The notes: generated by a model not told the origin, from the letters alone. 64,000 nucleotides of DNA from Pseudomonas parasichuanensis (GCF_021601385.1 NZ_BQHO01000017.1:1-64000), one strand, 5' to 3'. Counted from the first letter of the stretch, positions 27,765 to 39,192 are shown. Program-made: numbers and translations.

Positions 27765-28244
27765 ATGAGCACCCGCGCTTACATCGGCCTGGGCAGCAAC
27801 CTCGACGAGCCCGCCGAGCAGCTGCGCAGCGCCCTGCAGGCGCTGGATGTGCTGGCCGACACGCGCCTGGCGGCGGCTTCGGCGCTGTACACCAGCGACT
27901 CGCTGCTGCCCGGCCAGCCGCGTTACACCAATGCCGTGGCAGCCGTCGATACCCGGCTGGCGCCGCTGGACCTGCTCGACGCCCTGCAAGCCATCGAGAA
28001 CGACCAGGGCCGTGTGCGCCTGGAGCGTTGGGGGCCGCGCACCCTCGACCTGGACATGCTGTTGTTCGGTGACCAGCTCATCGACGTACCGCGCCTGAAA
28101 GTACCGCACTACCACATGCACGCCCGCCCCTTCGTGCTCTACCCGCTCGCCGAGCTGGTCGATGCCGACTTCCGCCTCGCCGATGGCCGCAGCCTGCAGC
28201 AATTGCTCCAGGACTGCCCGTTCGTCGGCCTGGAACGCCTGTAA
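27765..28244 (+). CDS. folK: 6-hydroxymethyl-7,8-dihydropterin pyrophosphokinase
   Basis: A 159-residue HPPK of folate synthesis; it transfers pyrophosphate from ATP to hydroxymethyl-dihydropterin. Landmarks: AYIGLGSNLDEP at the N-terminus, ALYTSDSLLPGQPRYTNAV, and the signature RWGPRTLDLDMLLFG with the Mg-binding aspartates, then PHYHMHARPFVLYPLAEL. The ATG at 27765 follows pcnB closely, so they are co-transcribed. The next enzyme, FolP, is encoded elsewhere in this window (51.6 kb). Confidence 0.96.
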   Translation: MSTRAYIGLGSNLDEPAEQLRSALQALDVLADTRLAAASALYTSDSLLPGQPRYTNAVAAVDTRLAPLDLLDALQAIENDQGRVRLERWGPRTLDLDMLLFGDQLIDVPRLKVPHYHMHARPFVLYPLAELVDADFRLADGRSLQQLLQDCPFVGLERL

Positions 28245-28494
28245 ATCGGGCGTTTCAGACGGCGGTAACGCCAGTAACACCCACCCCGTAACATTGCGGT
28301 AACACGGGTCATTGACTTCCCCCACCTCGCTCACGACTATAGGCATCCCGCGGCGCCACTATGCCGCAATCACCCATTTAGGCCCGGACGGACCTGTGCC
28401 CGAACATCACAGACGATGATGTGCCGCTCCGCTTGATGAATACACGCGTTGTACGCAGTTGTTTTTCACAGCGCCTGAACGAGGATGCCCCTAC
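28245..28494 (+). promoter_or_regulatory. folK-panB intergenic region with four GTAAC motifs
   Basis: This 250-bp gap holds no gene. GTAAC occurs four times in 39 bp, all on the plus strand, at 28265, 28274, 28288 and 28299, followed by TTGACT (28312-28317) and a TATAGG (28338-28343) with a rather long 20-bp spacer. The region probably contains the panBC promoter. The regulator of the repeated motif is unknown. Confidence 0.4.
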
Positions 28495-29295
28495 ATGCCT
28501 GAAGTAACCCTGACCACCCTGCACGGCCTGAAGGCCAAGGGTGAAAAAATCACCATGCTGACCTGCTATGACGCCACCTTCGCCAAGGCCGCCAGCCAAG
28601 CCGGCGTGGACGTACTGCTGGTGGGCGATTCCCTGGGAATGGTCCTGCAAGGGCATGACAGCACCCTGCCCGTCAGCAACGACGACATGGCCTACCACAC
28701 CGCCTGCGTCAAACGCGGCAATGATGGCGCACTGATCCTGACCGACCTGCCCTTCATGGCCCATGCCACCCCTGAGCTGGCCTTTGCCAATGCCGCGCAG
28801 CTGATGCGCGCCGGCGCCCACATGGTCAAGATCGAAGGCGCTGCCTGGCTGGCCGAGACCATCCGCCTGCTGGCCGAGCGTGGCGTGCCGGTGTGCGCGC
28901 ACATGGGCCTCACGCCACAGACCGTCAACGTGCTCGGCGGCTACAAGGTACAAGGCCGCCAGGAAGCCCAGGCGCGGCAGATGCGCGCCGACGCCATCGC
29001 CCTTGAGCAAGCCGGCGCCGCCATGCTGCTGCTCGAGTGCGTGCCCAGCGAGCTGGCCGCGGAGATCACCCAGGCAGTGGGCATTCCGGTGATCGGTATC
29101 GGTGCCGGTAGCGCCACTGACGGCCAGGTGCTGGTGCTGCACGACATGCTCGGCTTGTCCCTCAGCGGCCGCATGCCGAAGTTCGTGAAGAACTTCATGG
29201 CCGGCCAGCCGGACATCGACAGCGCGCTCAAAGCTTATGTGCAGGCCGTGAAAGACGTCAGCTTCCCCGCCAGCGAACATGGGTTCAGCGCATGA
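28495..29295 (+). CDS. panB: 3-methyl-2-oxobutanoate hydroxymethyltransferase
   Basis: A 266-residue TIM-barrel enzyme that adds a hydroxymethyl group from methylene-THF to 2-oxoisovalerate, the first step to pantoate. Conserved segments are [29 protein letters not shown] (metal-binding Asp), NDDMAYHT and the GIGAG loop near the C-terminus. The ATG at 28495 has a GAGGA site at normal spacing. It overlaps panC by four bases. Confidence 0.97.
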   Translation: MPEVTLTTLHGLKAKGEKITMLTCYDATFAKAASQAGVDVLLVGDSLGMVLQGHDSTLPVSNDDMAYHTACVKRGNDGALILTDLPFMAHATPELAFANAAQLMRAGAHMVKIEGAAWLAETIRLLAERGVPVCAHMGLTPQTVNVLGGYKVQGRQEAQARQMRADAIALEQAGAAMLLLECVPSELAAEITQAVGIPVIGIGAGSATDGQVLVLHDMLGLSLSGRMPKFVKNFMAGQPDIDSALKAYVQAVKDVSFPASEHGFSA

Positions 29296-30155
29296 ATACC
29301 GTCAAGACCGTCCGTGAACTGCGCGCCGCCGTGGCCCGCGCCCGTGGCGAGGGCAAGCGCATCGCATTCGTGCCGACCATGGGCAACCTGCACAGCGGCC
29401 ACGCCGCGCTGGTGACCAAGGCCGCCCAGCGCGCCGACTTCGTGGTCGCCAGCATCTTCGTCAACCCGCTGCAATTCGGCGCCGGCGAAGACCTGGACAA
29501 ATATCCCCGCACCCTCGCCGCCGACCAGGAGAAACTGCTCGAGGCGGGCTGCCACCTGTTGTTCGCCCCTACCGTCGAGGAGATGTACCCCGATGGCATG
29601 GCCGTGCAAACCCGGGTCAGCGTGCCGCAACTGTCCGAAGGCCTGTGCGGCGCCAGCCGCCCGGGGCACTTCGAGGGCGTGGCGACCGTGGTCAGCAAGC
29701 TGTTCAACATGGTCCAGCCCGACCTTGCCGTGTTCGGTGAAAAGGATTTCCAGCAGCTGGCGGTGATCCGCGCCATGGTTCGCGACCTGAACATGCCGAT
29801 CCAGATCATCGGCGAACCGACCGTGCGTGCCGAGGACGGCCTGGCGCTGTCGTCGCGCAACGGTTACCTGAGCGCCGAACAGCGCGCCAGCGCGCCGGCG
29901 CTGTATCGCACCCTGAGCAGCATGGCCGAAGCCATTCGCCGTGGGCGACGCGACTTCGCGGCGTTGATCGCCGAGGGTCAGGCACAGCTGGATGCCGCCG
30001 GTTTGCGCAAGGACTATCTGGAAGTGCGCCATGCACTTACCCTGCGCCCAGCGCAGGTCGACGACCGTGATCTGGTGGTGATCGCCGCGGCGTACATGGG
30101 TAACACCCGGCTGATCGACAACCTCTACCTGCACCTGGAAACACCCACCGCCTGA
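29292..30155 (+). CDS. panC: Pantothenate synthetase (pantoate-beta-alanine ligase)
   Basis: A 287-residue ATP-dependent ligase joining pantoate and beta-alanine. The nucleotide-binding motif [12 protein letters not shown] (His34, His37) and the KMSKS-like SSRNGYLS are present, as are FGEKDFQQL and the C-terminal dimer region. It starts within the panB stop (ATGA overlap), so panBC are translationally coupled. panD, which often follows panC in pseudomonads such as P. aeruginosa, is not present before pgi. Confidence 0.97.
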   Translation: MNTVKTVRELRAAVARARGEGKRIAFVPTMGNLHSGHAALVTKAAQRADFVVASIFVNPLQFGAGEDLDKYPRTLAADQEKLLEAGCHLLFAPTVEEMYPDGMAVQTRVSVPQLSEGLCGASRPGHFEGVATVVSKLFNMVQPDLAVFGEKDFQQLAVIRAMVRDLNMPIQIIGEPTVRAEDGLALSSRNGYLSAEQRASAPALYRTLSSMAEAIRRGRRDFAALIAEGQAQLDAAGLRKDYLEVRHALTLRPAQVDDRDLVVIAAAYMGNTRLIDNLYLHLETPTA

Positions 30156-30320
30156 GCCCGGGCCTGCTGCGCAGGCCATCGCAGGCTGTCGCCAGTTCCC
30201 ACAGCAAAGCTGCATGAATCTTGTGGGCGCTGGCGAAGCCTGCGGTTGGGGCGCAACCCGCTCCCTGCAATATTTCATCCCACACCCGCCCTGCCCCATT
30301 CCCGCTTCCCGACCAATGCC

Positions 30321-30326
30321 TATAAT
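30321..30326 (+). promoter_or_regulatory. Probable -10 element of the pgi promoter
   Basis: TATAAT preceded by CC and an AT-poor spacer, 69 bp before the pgi ATG. The -35 is weak (around TTCCCG). The rest of the 240-bp panC-pgi gap has a degenerate REP-like inverted repeat (about 30179-30248, CGCAGGCT..AGCCTGCG). Confidence 0.5.
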
Positions 30327-30394
30327 GTGCAGTTTGCAACTGGCCATCCGTACCAGTGTCATAGCCTGACCATGCACCAAGGAAATCATCCGCA

Positions 30395-32059
30395 ATGGCG
30401 TATTACCGTACTCCCCACGATGTGACGGCGCTGCCCGCCTGGCAGGCGCTTCAACACCACCGCGACGCCTTGCAGGGCTTCAGCATGCGCGAAGCCTTCG
30501 CCGCCGACGGCAAGCGCTTCGAGCAGTTCTCCCTGAGCAGCTGTGGCCTGTTCCTCGACTACTCGAAGAACCTGATCACCGAACAGACCCGCGAACTGCT
30601 GGTGAACCTGGCCAACGAAGTCGAACTGGGCGACGCCATCAAGTCGATGTTCAGCGGCGAGATCATCAACGGCTCGGAAGGCCGCCCGGTGCTGCACACC
30701 GCGCTGCGCCGCCCGGTTGGCGACAAGCTCAGCGTCAACGGTGCCAACGTGATGCCGGAAGTGCACAAGGTGCTGAACCAGATCACCGAGCTGGTCGGCC
30801 GCATCCACGACGGCCTGTGGCGCGGCTACAGCGAAAAGCCGATCACCGACGTGGTCAACATCGGCATCGGCGGCTCGTTCCTCGGCCCGGAACTGGTCTC
30901 CGAGGCCTTGCTGCCCTATGCCCAGCGCGGTGTGCGTTGCCACTACCTGGCCAACATCGATGGCAGCGAGTTCCATGAACTGTCGGCCAGCCTGCGCGCC
31001 GAAACCACCCTGTTCATTGTCTCGTCGAAGTCGTTCAACACCCTCGAAACCCTGAAGAACGCCATGGCCGCCCGTACCTGGTACCTGGCACAGGGTGGTT
31101 CGGAAGCCGAGCTGTACCGCCACTTCATCGCCGTGTCGAGCAACAAGGCTGCCGCCGTGGCCTTCGGCATCCGCGAAGAGAACATCTTCCCGATGTGGGA
31201 CTGGGTCGGCGGGCGTTACTCGCTGTGGTCGGCCATCGGTCTGCCGATCGCCCTGGCCATCGGCACCGCCAACTTCAAAGAGTTGCTGTCCGGCGCCTAC
31301 ACCATGGACCAGCACTTCCAGACCGCACCGTTCGACAAGAACATGCCGGTGCTGCTGGCCCTGCTGGGCGTATGGTACGGCAACTTCTGGGGCGCCAAGA
31401 GCCATGCGATCCTGCCGTACGACCATTACCTGCGCAACATCACCAAGCACCTGCAGCAGCTGGACATGGAGTCCAACGGCAAGAGCGTGCTGACCGACGG
31501 CACCCCGGTGAAAACCGACACCGGCCCGGTGATCTGGGGTGGCGTGGGCTGCAATGGCCAGCACGCCTATCACCAGTTGCTGCACCAGGGCACCCAGATG
31601 ATCCCGGCCGACTTCATCGTGCCGGTGGTGAGCTTCAACCCGGTGGCCGACCATCACCAGTGGCTGTATGCCAACTGCCTGTCGCAGAGCCAGGCGCTGA
31701 TGCTCGGCAAGACCCGCGAGGAAGCCGAGGCCGAACTGCGTGCCAAGGGCCTCAACGAGGCCGACATCGCCAAGCTTGCCCCGCACAAGGTGATCCCGGG
31801 CAACCGCCCGAGCAACACCCTGGTGGTCGAGCGCATCAGCCCGCGCCGGCTGGGTGCGCTGGTGGCGATGTACGAGCACAAGGTCTTCGTGCAAAGCGTG
31901 GTCTGGGGCATCAACGCCTTCGACCAGTGGGGCGTGGAGCTGGGCAAGGAACTGGGCAAGGGCGTGTACCAGCGCCTGGTCGGCAGCCTGGAAGACAGCG
32001 CCGAGGATGGCTCCACCCAGGGCCTGATCAACTACTTCCGCGGCCGTCACCGCGGCTGA
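30395..32059 (+). CDS. pgi: Glucose-6-phosphate isomerase
   Basis: A 554-residue enzyme interconverting glucose-6-phosphate and fructose-6-phosphate. In Pseudomonas, which lacks phosphofructokinase, it works mainly in the gluconeogenic direction and in the cyclic Entner-Doudoroff route. Motifs: [24 protein letters not shown], the family signature around [16 protein letters not shown], and [15 protein letters not shown]. An AAGGAA site precedes the ATG. It is followed by a REP pair. Confidence 0.97.
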   Translation: MAYYRTPHDVTALPAWQALQHHRDALQGFSMREAFAADGKRFEQFSLSSCGLFLDYSKNLITEQTRELLVNLANEVELGDAIKSMFSGEIINGSEGRPVLHTALRRPVGDKLSVNGANVMPEVHKVLNQITELVGRIHDGLWRGYSEKPITDVVNIGIGGSFLGPELVSEALLPYAQRGVRCHYLANIDGSEFHELSASLRAETTLFIVSSKSFNTLETLKNAMAARTWYLAQGGSEAELYRHFIAVSSNKAAAVAFGIREENIFPMWDWVGGRYSLWSAIGLPIALAIGTANFKELLSGAYTMDQHFQTAPFDKNMPVLLALLGVWYGNFWGAKSHAILPYDHYLRNITKHLQQLDMESNGKSVLTDGTPVKTDTGPVIWGGVGCNGQHAYHQLLHQGTQMIPADFIVPVVSFNPVADHHQWLYANCLSQSQALMLGKTREEAEAELRAKGLNEADIAKLAPHKVIPGNRPSNTLVVERISPRRLGALVAMYEHKVFVQSVVWGINAFDQWGVELGKELGKGVYQRLVGSLEDSAEDGSTQGLINYFRGRHRG

Positions 32060-32086
32060 TAGCGCCTGGCGCACGCCGCTCTTTGT

Positions 32087-32201
32087 GCAGGAGCGGCCTT
32101 GTGCCGCGAAAGGGCCGCAAAGCGGCCCCTGCCATTTATGCATCCACACCAAGAGCCTGGGGCCGCTTTGCGGCCCTTTCGCGGCACAAGGCCGCTCCTG
32201 C
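32087..32201. repeat. REP pair with 43-bp perfect inverted arms, between pgi and acs
   Basis: Left arm 32087-32129 and right arm 32159-32201 are exact reverse complements over 43 bp, separated by 29 bp. Each arm contains GCGGCCTTGTGCCGCGAAAG. A related pair occurs at 38236-38353. It lies 27 bp after the pgi stop and could act as a transcript-end stabiliser or terminator. Confidence 0.92.
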
Positions 32202-32298
32202 AACGACCGCATGTCCCCTGGGAACACCCCCACCTTCTACACTGTCCATCGAATAGCCGCTGCTGTCCCACTCCCCTACAAGAGCAGGACCACCCGCC

Positions 32299-34233
<1,935 letters not shown>

Positions 34234-34273
34234 CCCGCGGCCCGGGCAGGGCCGCCCTGCCCGCAAGGTCGCC

Positions 34274-35143
34274 ATGGAAGCCCTACGCCGCCGCATCGAA
34301 ACCCAGGTCATGAGCCTTACCGGGCTGGCCCTCGGCCAGCTCGACCTGGAAAACCCCAAAGGCGACCCAGGGCTGTTCGGCCCCCAGAGCATCAGCTGGC
34401 AGGTGCACGGCGACTTCCCGAGCATGCTGGTCGGCGGTATCAGTGCGTTGATGTTGCAGCTGCTGCACCCACTGGCACTGGCCGGCGTGTGGGACCATTC
34501 GAACTTCCGCGAAGACCTGCTCGGCCGCCTGCGCCGTACCAGCCAGTTCATCTCCGGCACCACCTTCGGCTCGACCCGTGACGCCGAGTGGCTCATCGAC
34601 AAAGTACGCACCATCCACCTCAAGGTGGTCGGCACCGCCGCGGACGGGCGCCCCTATGCCGCCAGCGACCCCGACCTGCTGACCTGGGTGCACGTGGCCG
34701 AAGTGAGCAGCTTCCTCGCAGCCCACCTGCGTTATCGAAACCCCGGCCTGTCCCGCACCGACCAGGACGCCTACTACAACGAGATCGCCCTGATCGCCGA
34801 ACGCCTGGGCGCTCGTGACGTACCGCGCTCCTGCAGCCAGATCGAGGACTACCTGCAACGCATGCGTCCACAACTGCTTTGCGATGCCCGCAGCCTGGAA
34901 GTGATGGACATCCTGTTCAAGGCGCCGGCGCCCAGCCGCCTGGCCGAGCCGGTGGGCAAACTGATGCTCAAGGCGGGGGTGGACCTGCTGCCCGGCTGGG
35001 CCCAGCAGATGCTGGGGCTGCAGCAGGGCCTGCTGGCCAGGCGCCTGATCCGCCTGGGCCTGGCCAACACCGCCCCGGTGCTGCGCTGGGCCATGCGCGA
35101 CGGCTCGGCGCACCGCGCAAGGCGGCGCATGGGGATCGAATGA
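34274..35143 (+). CDS. MpaB-family (DUF2236) oxygenase-like protein
   Basis: A 289-residue protein of the DUF2236/MpaB/rubber-oxygenase-Lcp-like family. Recognisable parts are QLLHPLALAGVWDHSNFREDLLGRL near the N-terminus, RTIHLKVVGTAADGRPYAASDPDLLTWVHVAE in the middle with conserved histidines that in relatives bind heme b, and an all-helical C-terminus. Substrate unknown. It begins 40 bp after acs and may share its transcript. The ATG at 34274 has a weak AAGG site. No secretion signal is visible. Confidence 0.85.
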   Translation: MEALRRRIETQVMSLTGLALGQLDLENPKGDPGLFGPQSISWQVHGDFPSMLVGGISALMLQLLHPLALAGVWDHSNFREDLLGRLRRTSQFISGTTFGSTRDAEWLIDKVRTIHLKVVGTAADGRPYAASDPDLLTWVHVAEVSSFLAAHLRYRNPGLSRTDQDAYYNEIALIAERLGARDVPRSCSQIEDYLQRMRPQLLCDARSLEVMDILFKAPAPSRLAEPVGKLMLKAGVDLLPGWAQQMLGLQQGLLARRLIRLGLANTAPVLRWAMRDGSAHRARRRMGIE

Positions 35144-35220
35144 GGTTTTTCCGACCCCGGCGGAACCTGTTGAACGTGCCATACTCCAAGCACTCCAGCC
35201 TGATACAGACGAAGCGACAC

Positions 35221-38157
35221 ATGCACAAAGGATTGACTCGCGCCCTTGGCGCCTTGCTGGCCCTGGTGGCCCTGTACAGCCTGCTCGGCTTCCTGATTCT
35301 CCCCGGCATCGCACTGCGCATTGCCAACCAGCAGCTTGCGCAATACGCCACCGTGCCGGCGCACCTGCAGCGCATCGAACTCAACCCGTTCAGCCTCGAA
35401 CTGACGCTGTGGGGCCTGCAGATCGGCGAGCCCGGCAAAGAGCAAATCGGCTTCGAACGGCTGTACGCCAACCTGGCACTCGACAGCCTGTGGACCAAGG
35501 CCCTGCACCTGGAGGCCGTCGAACTGGACAAATCGCGCACCGAGCTGCTGTTCGCCAAGGACGGCAGCCTCAACCTGACGCAACTGTTCAAACTGCCGCC
35601 CAGCGAGCCGAAAGCCGAAGAACCACCCAGCGACCCATTCCCACTGCGCATCGGCAGCATCAAGCTCAGCGAAGGCTACCTGCACTTCGAGGACCAGCGC
35701 CCCAGCGAGCCCATCGAGTTCATCTACGATTCGATGAACCTGGAGCTGAAGAACCTCAGCACCCTGCCCGACGACAACGCCGACATGACCCTGGTGGCCA
35801 ACGGCCCCAACGGTGGGCGCATCGACTGGAGCGGTAGCCTGAGCCTCGCGCCGATCGCCTCCGAAGGTACCCTGAAAGTCACCGACGGCAAGATGAAAGC
35901 GTTCTGGCCCTACGTACGCGACGCCGTGCCCCTGGTGCTGGAAGATGGCGTCGTCAGTCTCGACACCCATTACAAGCTCAGCCTGGCCAAAGAGACCGAG
36001 CTGCTGCTGGACCAAACCTCCGTGCGCATTGCGCCGTTCGCCATCAAGGCCCCCGATGGCCGACCACTGGCGCGCCTGGCCAGCCTGGAGGTCAGCGAAA
36101 CGTCCATCGACCTGGCCAAGCAGTTGGTGACCGTCGGCAAGATTCGCAGCGAAAAACTCGAAACCTGGGCGGCGCTGGAAAAGGACGGCCAGCTCGACTG
36201 GCAAAAGCTGTTCGCCAGCCAACCGGCCAAGGCCACCCCCAAGGAAAAGGCCGAACCCGCCGCCGCCGAACCCACCGACAAGGAAAAAGCCGCCAAAGAG
36301 CCGAGCAAGCCCTGGCAGGTGCTGCTCAAGGACGTACAGGCGCGCAACTACATGGTCCACCTGGCCGACCGCAGCCAGAAGGAGCCTGTGGCGCTGGACG
36401 TGGGCCCGCTCAACCTTGACCTGCAGAACTTCGACAGCCTCAACCAGTCGCCCTTCACCCTCAAGCTCGATACCGGCGTGGGCAAGCAGGGCAAGCTGCA
36501 GGCCGCAGGCGAAATCAACCTGGCACCGGTCACCGCCAAACTCGATGTGGCCACCCGCGACATCGACCTGCGCGTGGCCCAGGCCTACATCAGCCCGTTC
36601 ATTCGCCTGGAACTGCGCAGCGGCATGCTGTCCAGCGACCTCAAGGTGAACCTCAAGAGCACCGAGCCGCTGGCGTTCAACATTGCCGGCAAGGCCCAGG
36701 TCAACCAGCTGCACACCCTGGACACCATCAAGAACCGCGACTTCGTCAAATGGCAGCAGGTCAACGTCGATGGCCTGTCCTATGTGCATGGCGACGCCCT
36801 GTCGATCGACAAGGTGACCCTGCTGCAACCCTATGCACGCTTCATCATCAACGAAGACCGCACCACCAACGTGGATGACCTGCTGATCCCGCAACCCGCC
36901 GGGGCGCCTGCGGCCTCCCAGAGCAAGCCTGCCACTGCCGGCAGCAGCAAACCGCTGGGCATCCGCATCAGCCAGATCAGCATCAACGATGGCTCGGCCA
37001 ACTTCGCCGACCTGACCCTGACCCCGAACTTCGCCACTGCCGTGCAACAGCTCAACGGCCAGATCGGCACCCTCGACAACCGCAAGCCGCAACCGGCCAA
37101 GGTCGACATCAAGGGCAAGGTCGACCGTTACGCGCCGGTAACCATCAAGGGCGCGCTCAACCCCTTCAACCCGCTGGCCAGCCTGGATATCGCCACCAGC
37201 TTCAAGCGCGTCGAACTGACCACCTTGACCCCCTACTCCGGTAAGTTCGCCGGTTTCCGCATCCGCAAGGGCCGCCTCAATCTCGACCTGCACTATTTGA
37301 TCACCAACGGCCAGTTGAAAGCCGAGAACAAGCTGGTGGTCGAACAGCTGCAGTTGGGCGAGAAGGTCGACAGCCCGGACGCGGTGGACCTGCCGATCCG
37401 CCTGGCGGTCGCGCTGCTCAAGGATACCGAGGGCAAGATATCCATCGAACTGCCGATCTCCGGCGACCTCAACAACCCGCAGTTCAGCGTCATGCCGATC
37501 GTCTGGCAGACCCTGCGCAACCTGGTGCTGCGTGCCGCCCAGGCGCCGTTCAAGTTCATCGGCGGGCTGGTTTCTGGCGGTGGCGCGCAAGATCTGGGCA
37601 ATGTCTCGTTCGCTGCCGGTTCAAGCGAGCTCAGCACAGACGCCCAGGCTTCGCTGGACAAGCTGGCCTCGGCACTCAAGGCGCGCCCGGAGTTGCGCCT
37701 GGAGATCAAAGGCACCGCCGCCCAGGGCAGTGATGGCCCGCTGATCGCCCAGCAGCGCCTGGAGCGCGAGTACCAGGCCACCTGGTACAAGGTGCTGCAG
37801 CGCCGTGGCGACAAGGTGCCGGCCAACCCTTCGCTGCTGGTGGTCGACGACAGCGACAAGCCGCCCATGCTCGAAGGCATCTACCGCACCCGGCTGAAAC
37901 AGCAACCGCCCGCCGAGTGGGAAAAGCTCGGCCGTGATGAGCGCACCACCAAGCTGCGCGAGGCGGTGATCAAGTCCTGGGCAGAGAGCGCGCCGTTGCT
38001 GCGTACCCTTGGCCAAGAGCGGGCCAGCAGCATCAAGGACTACCTGGTGGACAAAGGGCAGCTCGAAGATGACCGGGTGTACTTCATCGATGCATCCCTC
38101 GGCCAGGCCGAGAGTGATGGCCGGGTGGTGACGCCGCTGCACCTGGATGCCGAGTAA
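35221..38157 (+). CDS. DUF748 (AsmA-like) envelope protein with an OmpA-like C-terminal segment
   Basis: A 978-residue protein anchored by one N-terminal helix (residues about 7-32) with the rest in the periplasm. The body is beta-rich with AsmA/DUF748 landmarks: IELNPFSLELTLWGLQIGE, EDGVVSLDTHYKL, LDLHYLITNGQLKAENKLVVEQL. A Lys/Glu/Ala/Pro-rich stretch (about 337-364) separates halves. Near residues 798-835 FAAGSSELSTDAQASLDKLA resembles the start of an OmpA peptidoglycan-binding domain. AsmA-like proteins are thought to bridge the envelope for lipid transport. ATG 35221 is preferred; an in-frame ATG at 35140 would put extra residues before the anchor. Confidence 0.85.
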   Translation: MHKGLTRALGALLALVALYSLLGFLILPGIALRIANQQLAQYATVPAHLQRIELNPFSLELTLWGLQIGEPGKEQIGFERLYANLALDSLWTKALHLEAVELDKSRTELLFAKDGSLNLTQLFKLPPSEPKAEEPPSDPFPLRIGSIKLSEGYLHFEDQRPSEPIEFIYDSMNLELKNLSTLPDDNADMTLVANGPNGGRIDWSGSLSLAPIASEGTLKVTDGKMKAFWPYVRDAVPLVLEDGVVSLDTHYKLSLAKETELLLDQTSVRIAPFAIKAPDGRPLARLASLEVSETSIDLAKQLVTVGKIRSEKLETWAALEKDGQLDWQKLFASQPAKATPKEKAEPAAAEPTDKEKAAKEPSKPWQVLLKDVQARNYMVHLADRSQKEPVALDVGPLNLDLQNFDSLNQSPFTLKLDTGVGKQGKLQAAGEINLAPVTAKLDVATRDIDLRVAQAYISPFIRLELRSGMLSSDLKVNLKSTEPLAFNIAGKAQVNQLHTLDTIKNRDFVKWQQVNVDGLSYVHGDALSIDKVTLLQPYARFIINEDRTTNVDDLLIPQPAGAPAASQSKPATAGSSKPLGIRISQISINDGSANFADLTLTPNFATAVQQLNGQIGTLDNRKPQPAKVDIKGKVDRYAPVTIKGALNPFNPLASLDIATSFKRVELTTLTPYSGKFAGFRIRKGRLNLDLHYLITNGQLKAENKLVVEQLQLGEKVDSPDAVDLPIRLAVALLKDTEGKISIELPISGDLNNPQFSVMPIVWQTLRNLVLRAAQAPFKFIGGLVSGGGAQDLGNVSFAAGSSELSTDAQASLDKLASALKARPELRLEIKGTAAQGSDGPLIAQQRLEREYQATWYKVLQRRGDKVPANPSLLVVDDSDKPPMLEGIYRTRLKQQPPAEWEKLGRDERTTKLREAVIKSWAESAPLLRTLGQERASSIKDYLVDKGQLEDDRVYFIDASLGQAESDGRVVTPLHLDAE

Positions 38158-38235
38158 TCCGGCATCCGGACATGACTCGCGGGGCAAGTCGAAGCGGTGC
38201 AACCTGGGTGGGAGCAACTGCCTAGCGCAGCGTTT

Positions 38236-38353
38236 CTGTAGCAGCGGCCTTGTGCCGCGAAAGGGCCGCAAAGCGGCCCCGGTTTTCGGCGTGACCACAT
38301 AATTTGCCGGGGCTGCTGCGCAGCCCTTTCGCGGCACAAGGCCGCTCCTACAG
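38236..38353. repeat. REP pair, inverted, same family as 32087-32201
   Basis: Arms 38236-38282 and 38307-38353 (47 bp each, a few mismatches) with the shared core GCGGCCTTGTGCCGCGAAAG and outer CTGTAG/CTACAG. It lies between the convergent DUF748 and VOC genes and occupies most of that 250-bp gap. Confidence 0.88.
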
Positions 38354-38410
38354 ATGCCATGCCCCCATGTGAAGGCGAGCGTGCCCCCGCTAACGCGATC
38401 AATCAAACAC

Positions 38411-38824
38411 TCAAACCAGCCGCTGCCCCGACACCGACGGGTGATACAGCGGCTGTACCTTGTTGCCCGCCGGGTCCAGCAGATGGAAGCTGCGCGCACC
38501 ATCACCGTGGTTGAACGGGCGGTCGAGCAAGGTCACGCCGTGCGCCTTGAAGTATTGGTACCAGGCCTCCAGCTCCTCCACGCTGTCGACGATGAAACCA
38601 TAGTGATCCAGGGTCTGCAGGCCATTGGCGGCACCTGCGCCGCGCCCCAGCGAGAGGTTGTCGTTACCGCAGGTGAGGTAGACCAGGTCTTCGTTGGCGC
38701 GATTGAGTACTTCCATGCCCAGCACATCGACGTAGAAGCGCTCGCACTCCTCCAGATTGGGCACCAGCAGGGCAATGTGGCGCAGGCCATTGAGTCGGCC
38801 TGGGCGGGCAGGTAAATCGGTCAT
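38411..38824 (-). CDS. VOC-family (glyoxalase/dioxygenase-like) protein
   Basis: A 137-residue vicinal-oxygen-chelate protein with paired beta-alpha-beta-beta-beta modules: LRHIALLVPNLEECERFYVDVLGMEV, then TLDHYGFIVDSVEELEAWYQYF and SFHLLDPAGNKVQPLYHP. Candidate metal ligands are His16 of the first module, His in DHYGF and the Glu/Gln near the C-terminus. Substrate cannot be assigned. It is divergent from the monooxygenase gene at 38885, with only 60 bp between them containing two palindromes. A GGAG site precedes the ATG. Confidence 0.85.
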   Translation of the reverse strand: MTDLPARPGRLNGLRHIALLVPNLEECERFYVDVLGMEVLNRANEDLVYLTCGNDNLSLGRGAGAANGLQTLDHYGFIVDSVEELEAWYQYFKAHGVTLLDRPFNHGDGARSFHLLDPAGNKVQPLYHPSVSGQRLV

Positions 38825-38840
38825 GGTCAGGACTCCATTT

Positions 38841-38864
38841 TTGTATACAATTCGAGTGCGAATT
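38841..38864. promoter_or_regulatory. Two adjoining palindromes in the VOC/monooxygenase divergent promoter
   Basis: TTGTATACAA (38841-38850) is a perfect 10-bp palindrome. AATTCG-AGTG-CGAATT (38849-38864) is a second, perfect 6-4-6 palindrome overlapping it by two bases. Both lie in the only possible promoter space for the two divergent genes. TTGTATACAA resembles operators of FCD-type GntR regulators such as VanR. No regulator gene is adjacent. Confidence 0.55.
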
Positions 38865-38884
38865 TAAAACAAAAGGAAGCGCCT

Positions 38885-39187
38885 GTGTATAGCCTGTTTA
38901 TCAAGACGCGCGTGAAGCCCGGCACAGCCGAAACCTTTATCAGCGCCATCAAAGCCAACGCGGCGGCCTCGGTGGCCACCGAGCCGGGCTGCCTGGTGTT
39001 CGATGTGTCCGTGGACCGCGAAGACGCCGACGTGATCTACCTGTACGAGATCTACCGTGACGATGCCGCTTATGAAGCGCACACGCAGACCGCCCACTTT
39101 CGCGACAGCAGGCCATTGGTGGAGCCGTTAATCCTGGAGCAGGTGTGTTTCGAGAGTGATGTGATTGCCCGCAACCCCGGGATCTGA
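38885..39187 (+). CDS. Antibiotic-biosynthesis-monooxygenase (ABM/YgiN-like) domain protein
   Basis: A 100-residue dimeric ferredoxin-like-fold protein of the ABM family, similar in layout to quinol monooxygenase YgiN: FIKTRVKPGTAETFISAIKANAAAS, EPGCLVFDVSVDRED, LYEIYRDDAAYEAHTQTAHF. Possible roles are quinol oxidation or breakdown of a small aromatic or aldehyde; not decidable here. It starts with GTG at 38885 behind an AAGGAAG site. It is divergent from the VOC gene and probably co-regulated. A bidirectional terminator follows. Confidence 0.85.
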   Translation: MYSLFIKTRVKPGTAETFISAIKANAAASVATEPGCLVFDVSVDREDADVIYLYEIYRDDAAYEAHTQTAHFRDSRPLVEPLILEQVCFESDVIARNPGI

Positions 39188-39192
39188 CACGC

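Noticed and set aside
34243-34263. Regulatory hairpin before the MpaB-family gene
   Set aside because: 9-bp GC stem, but no T-run and no link to a start-site; could be a simple 3' stabiliser of acs mRNA.
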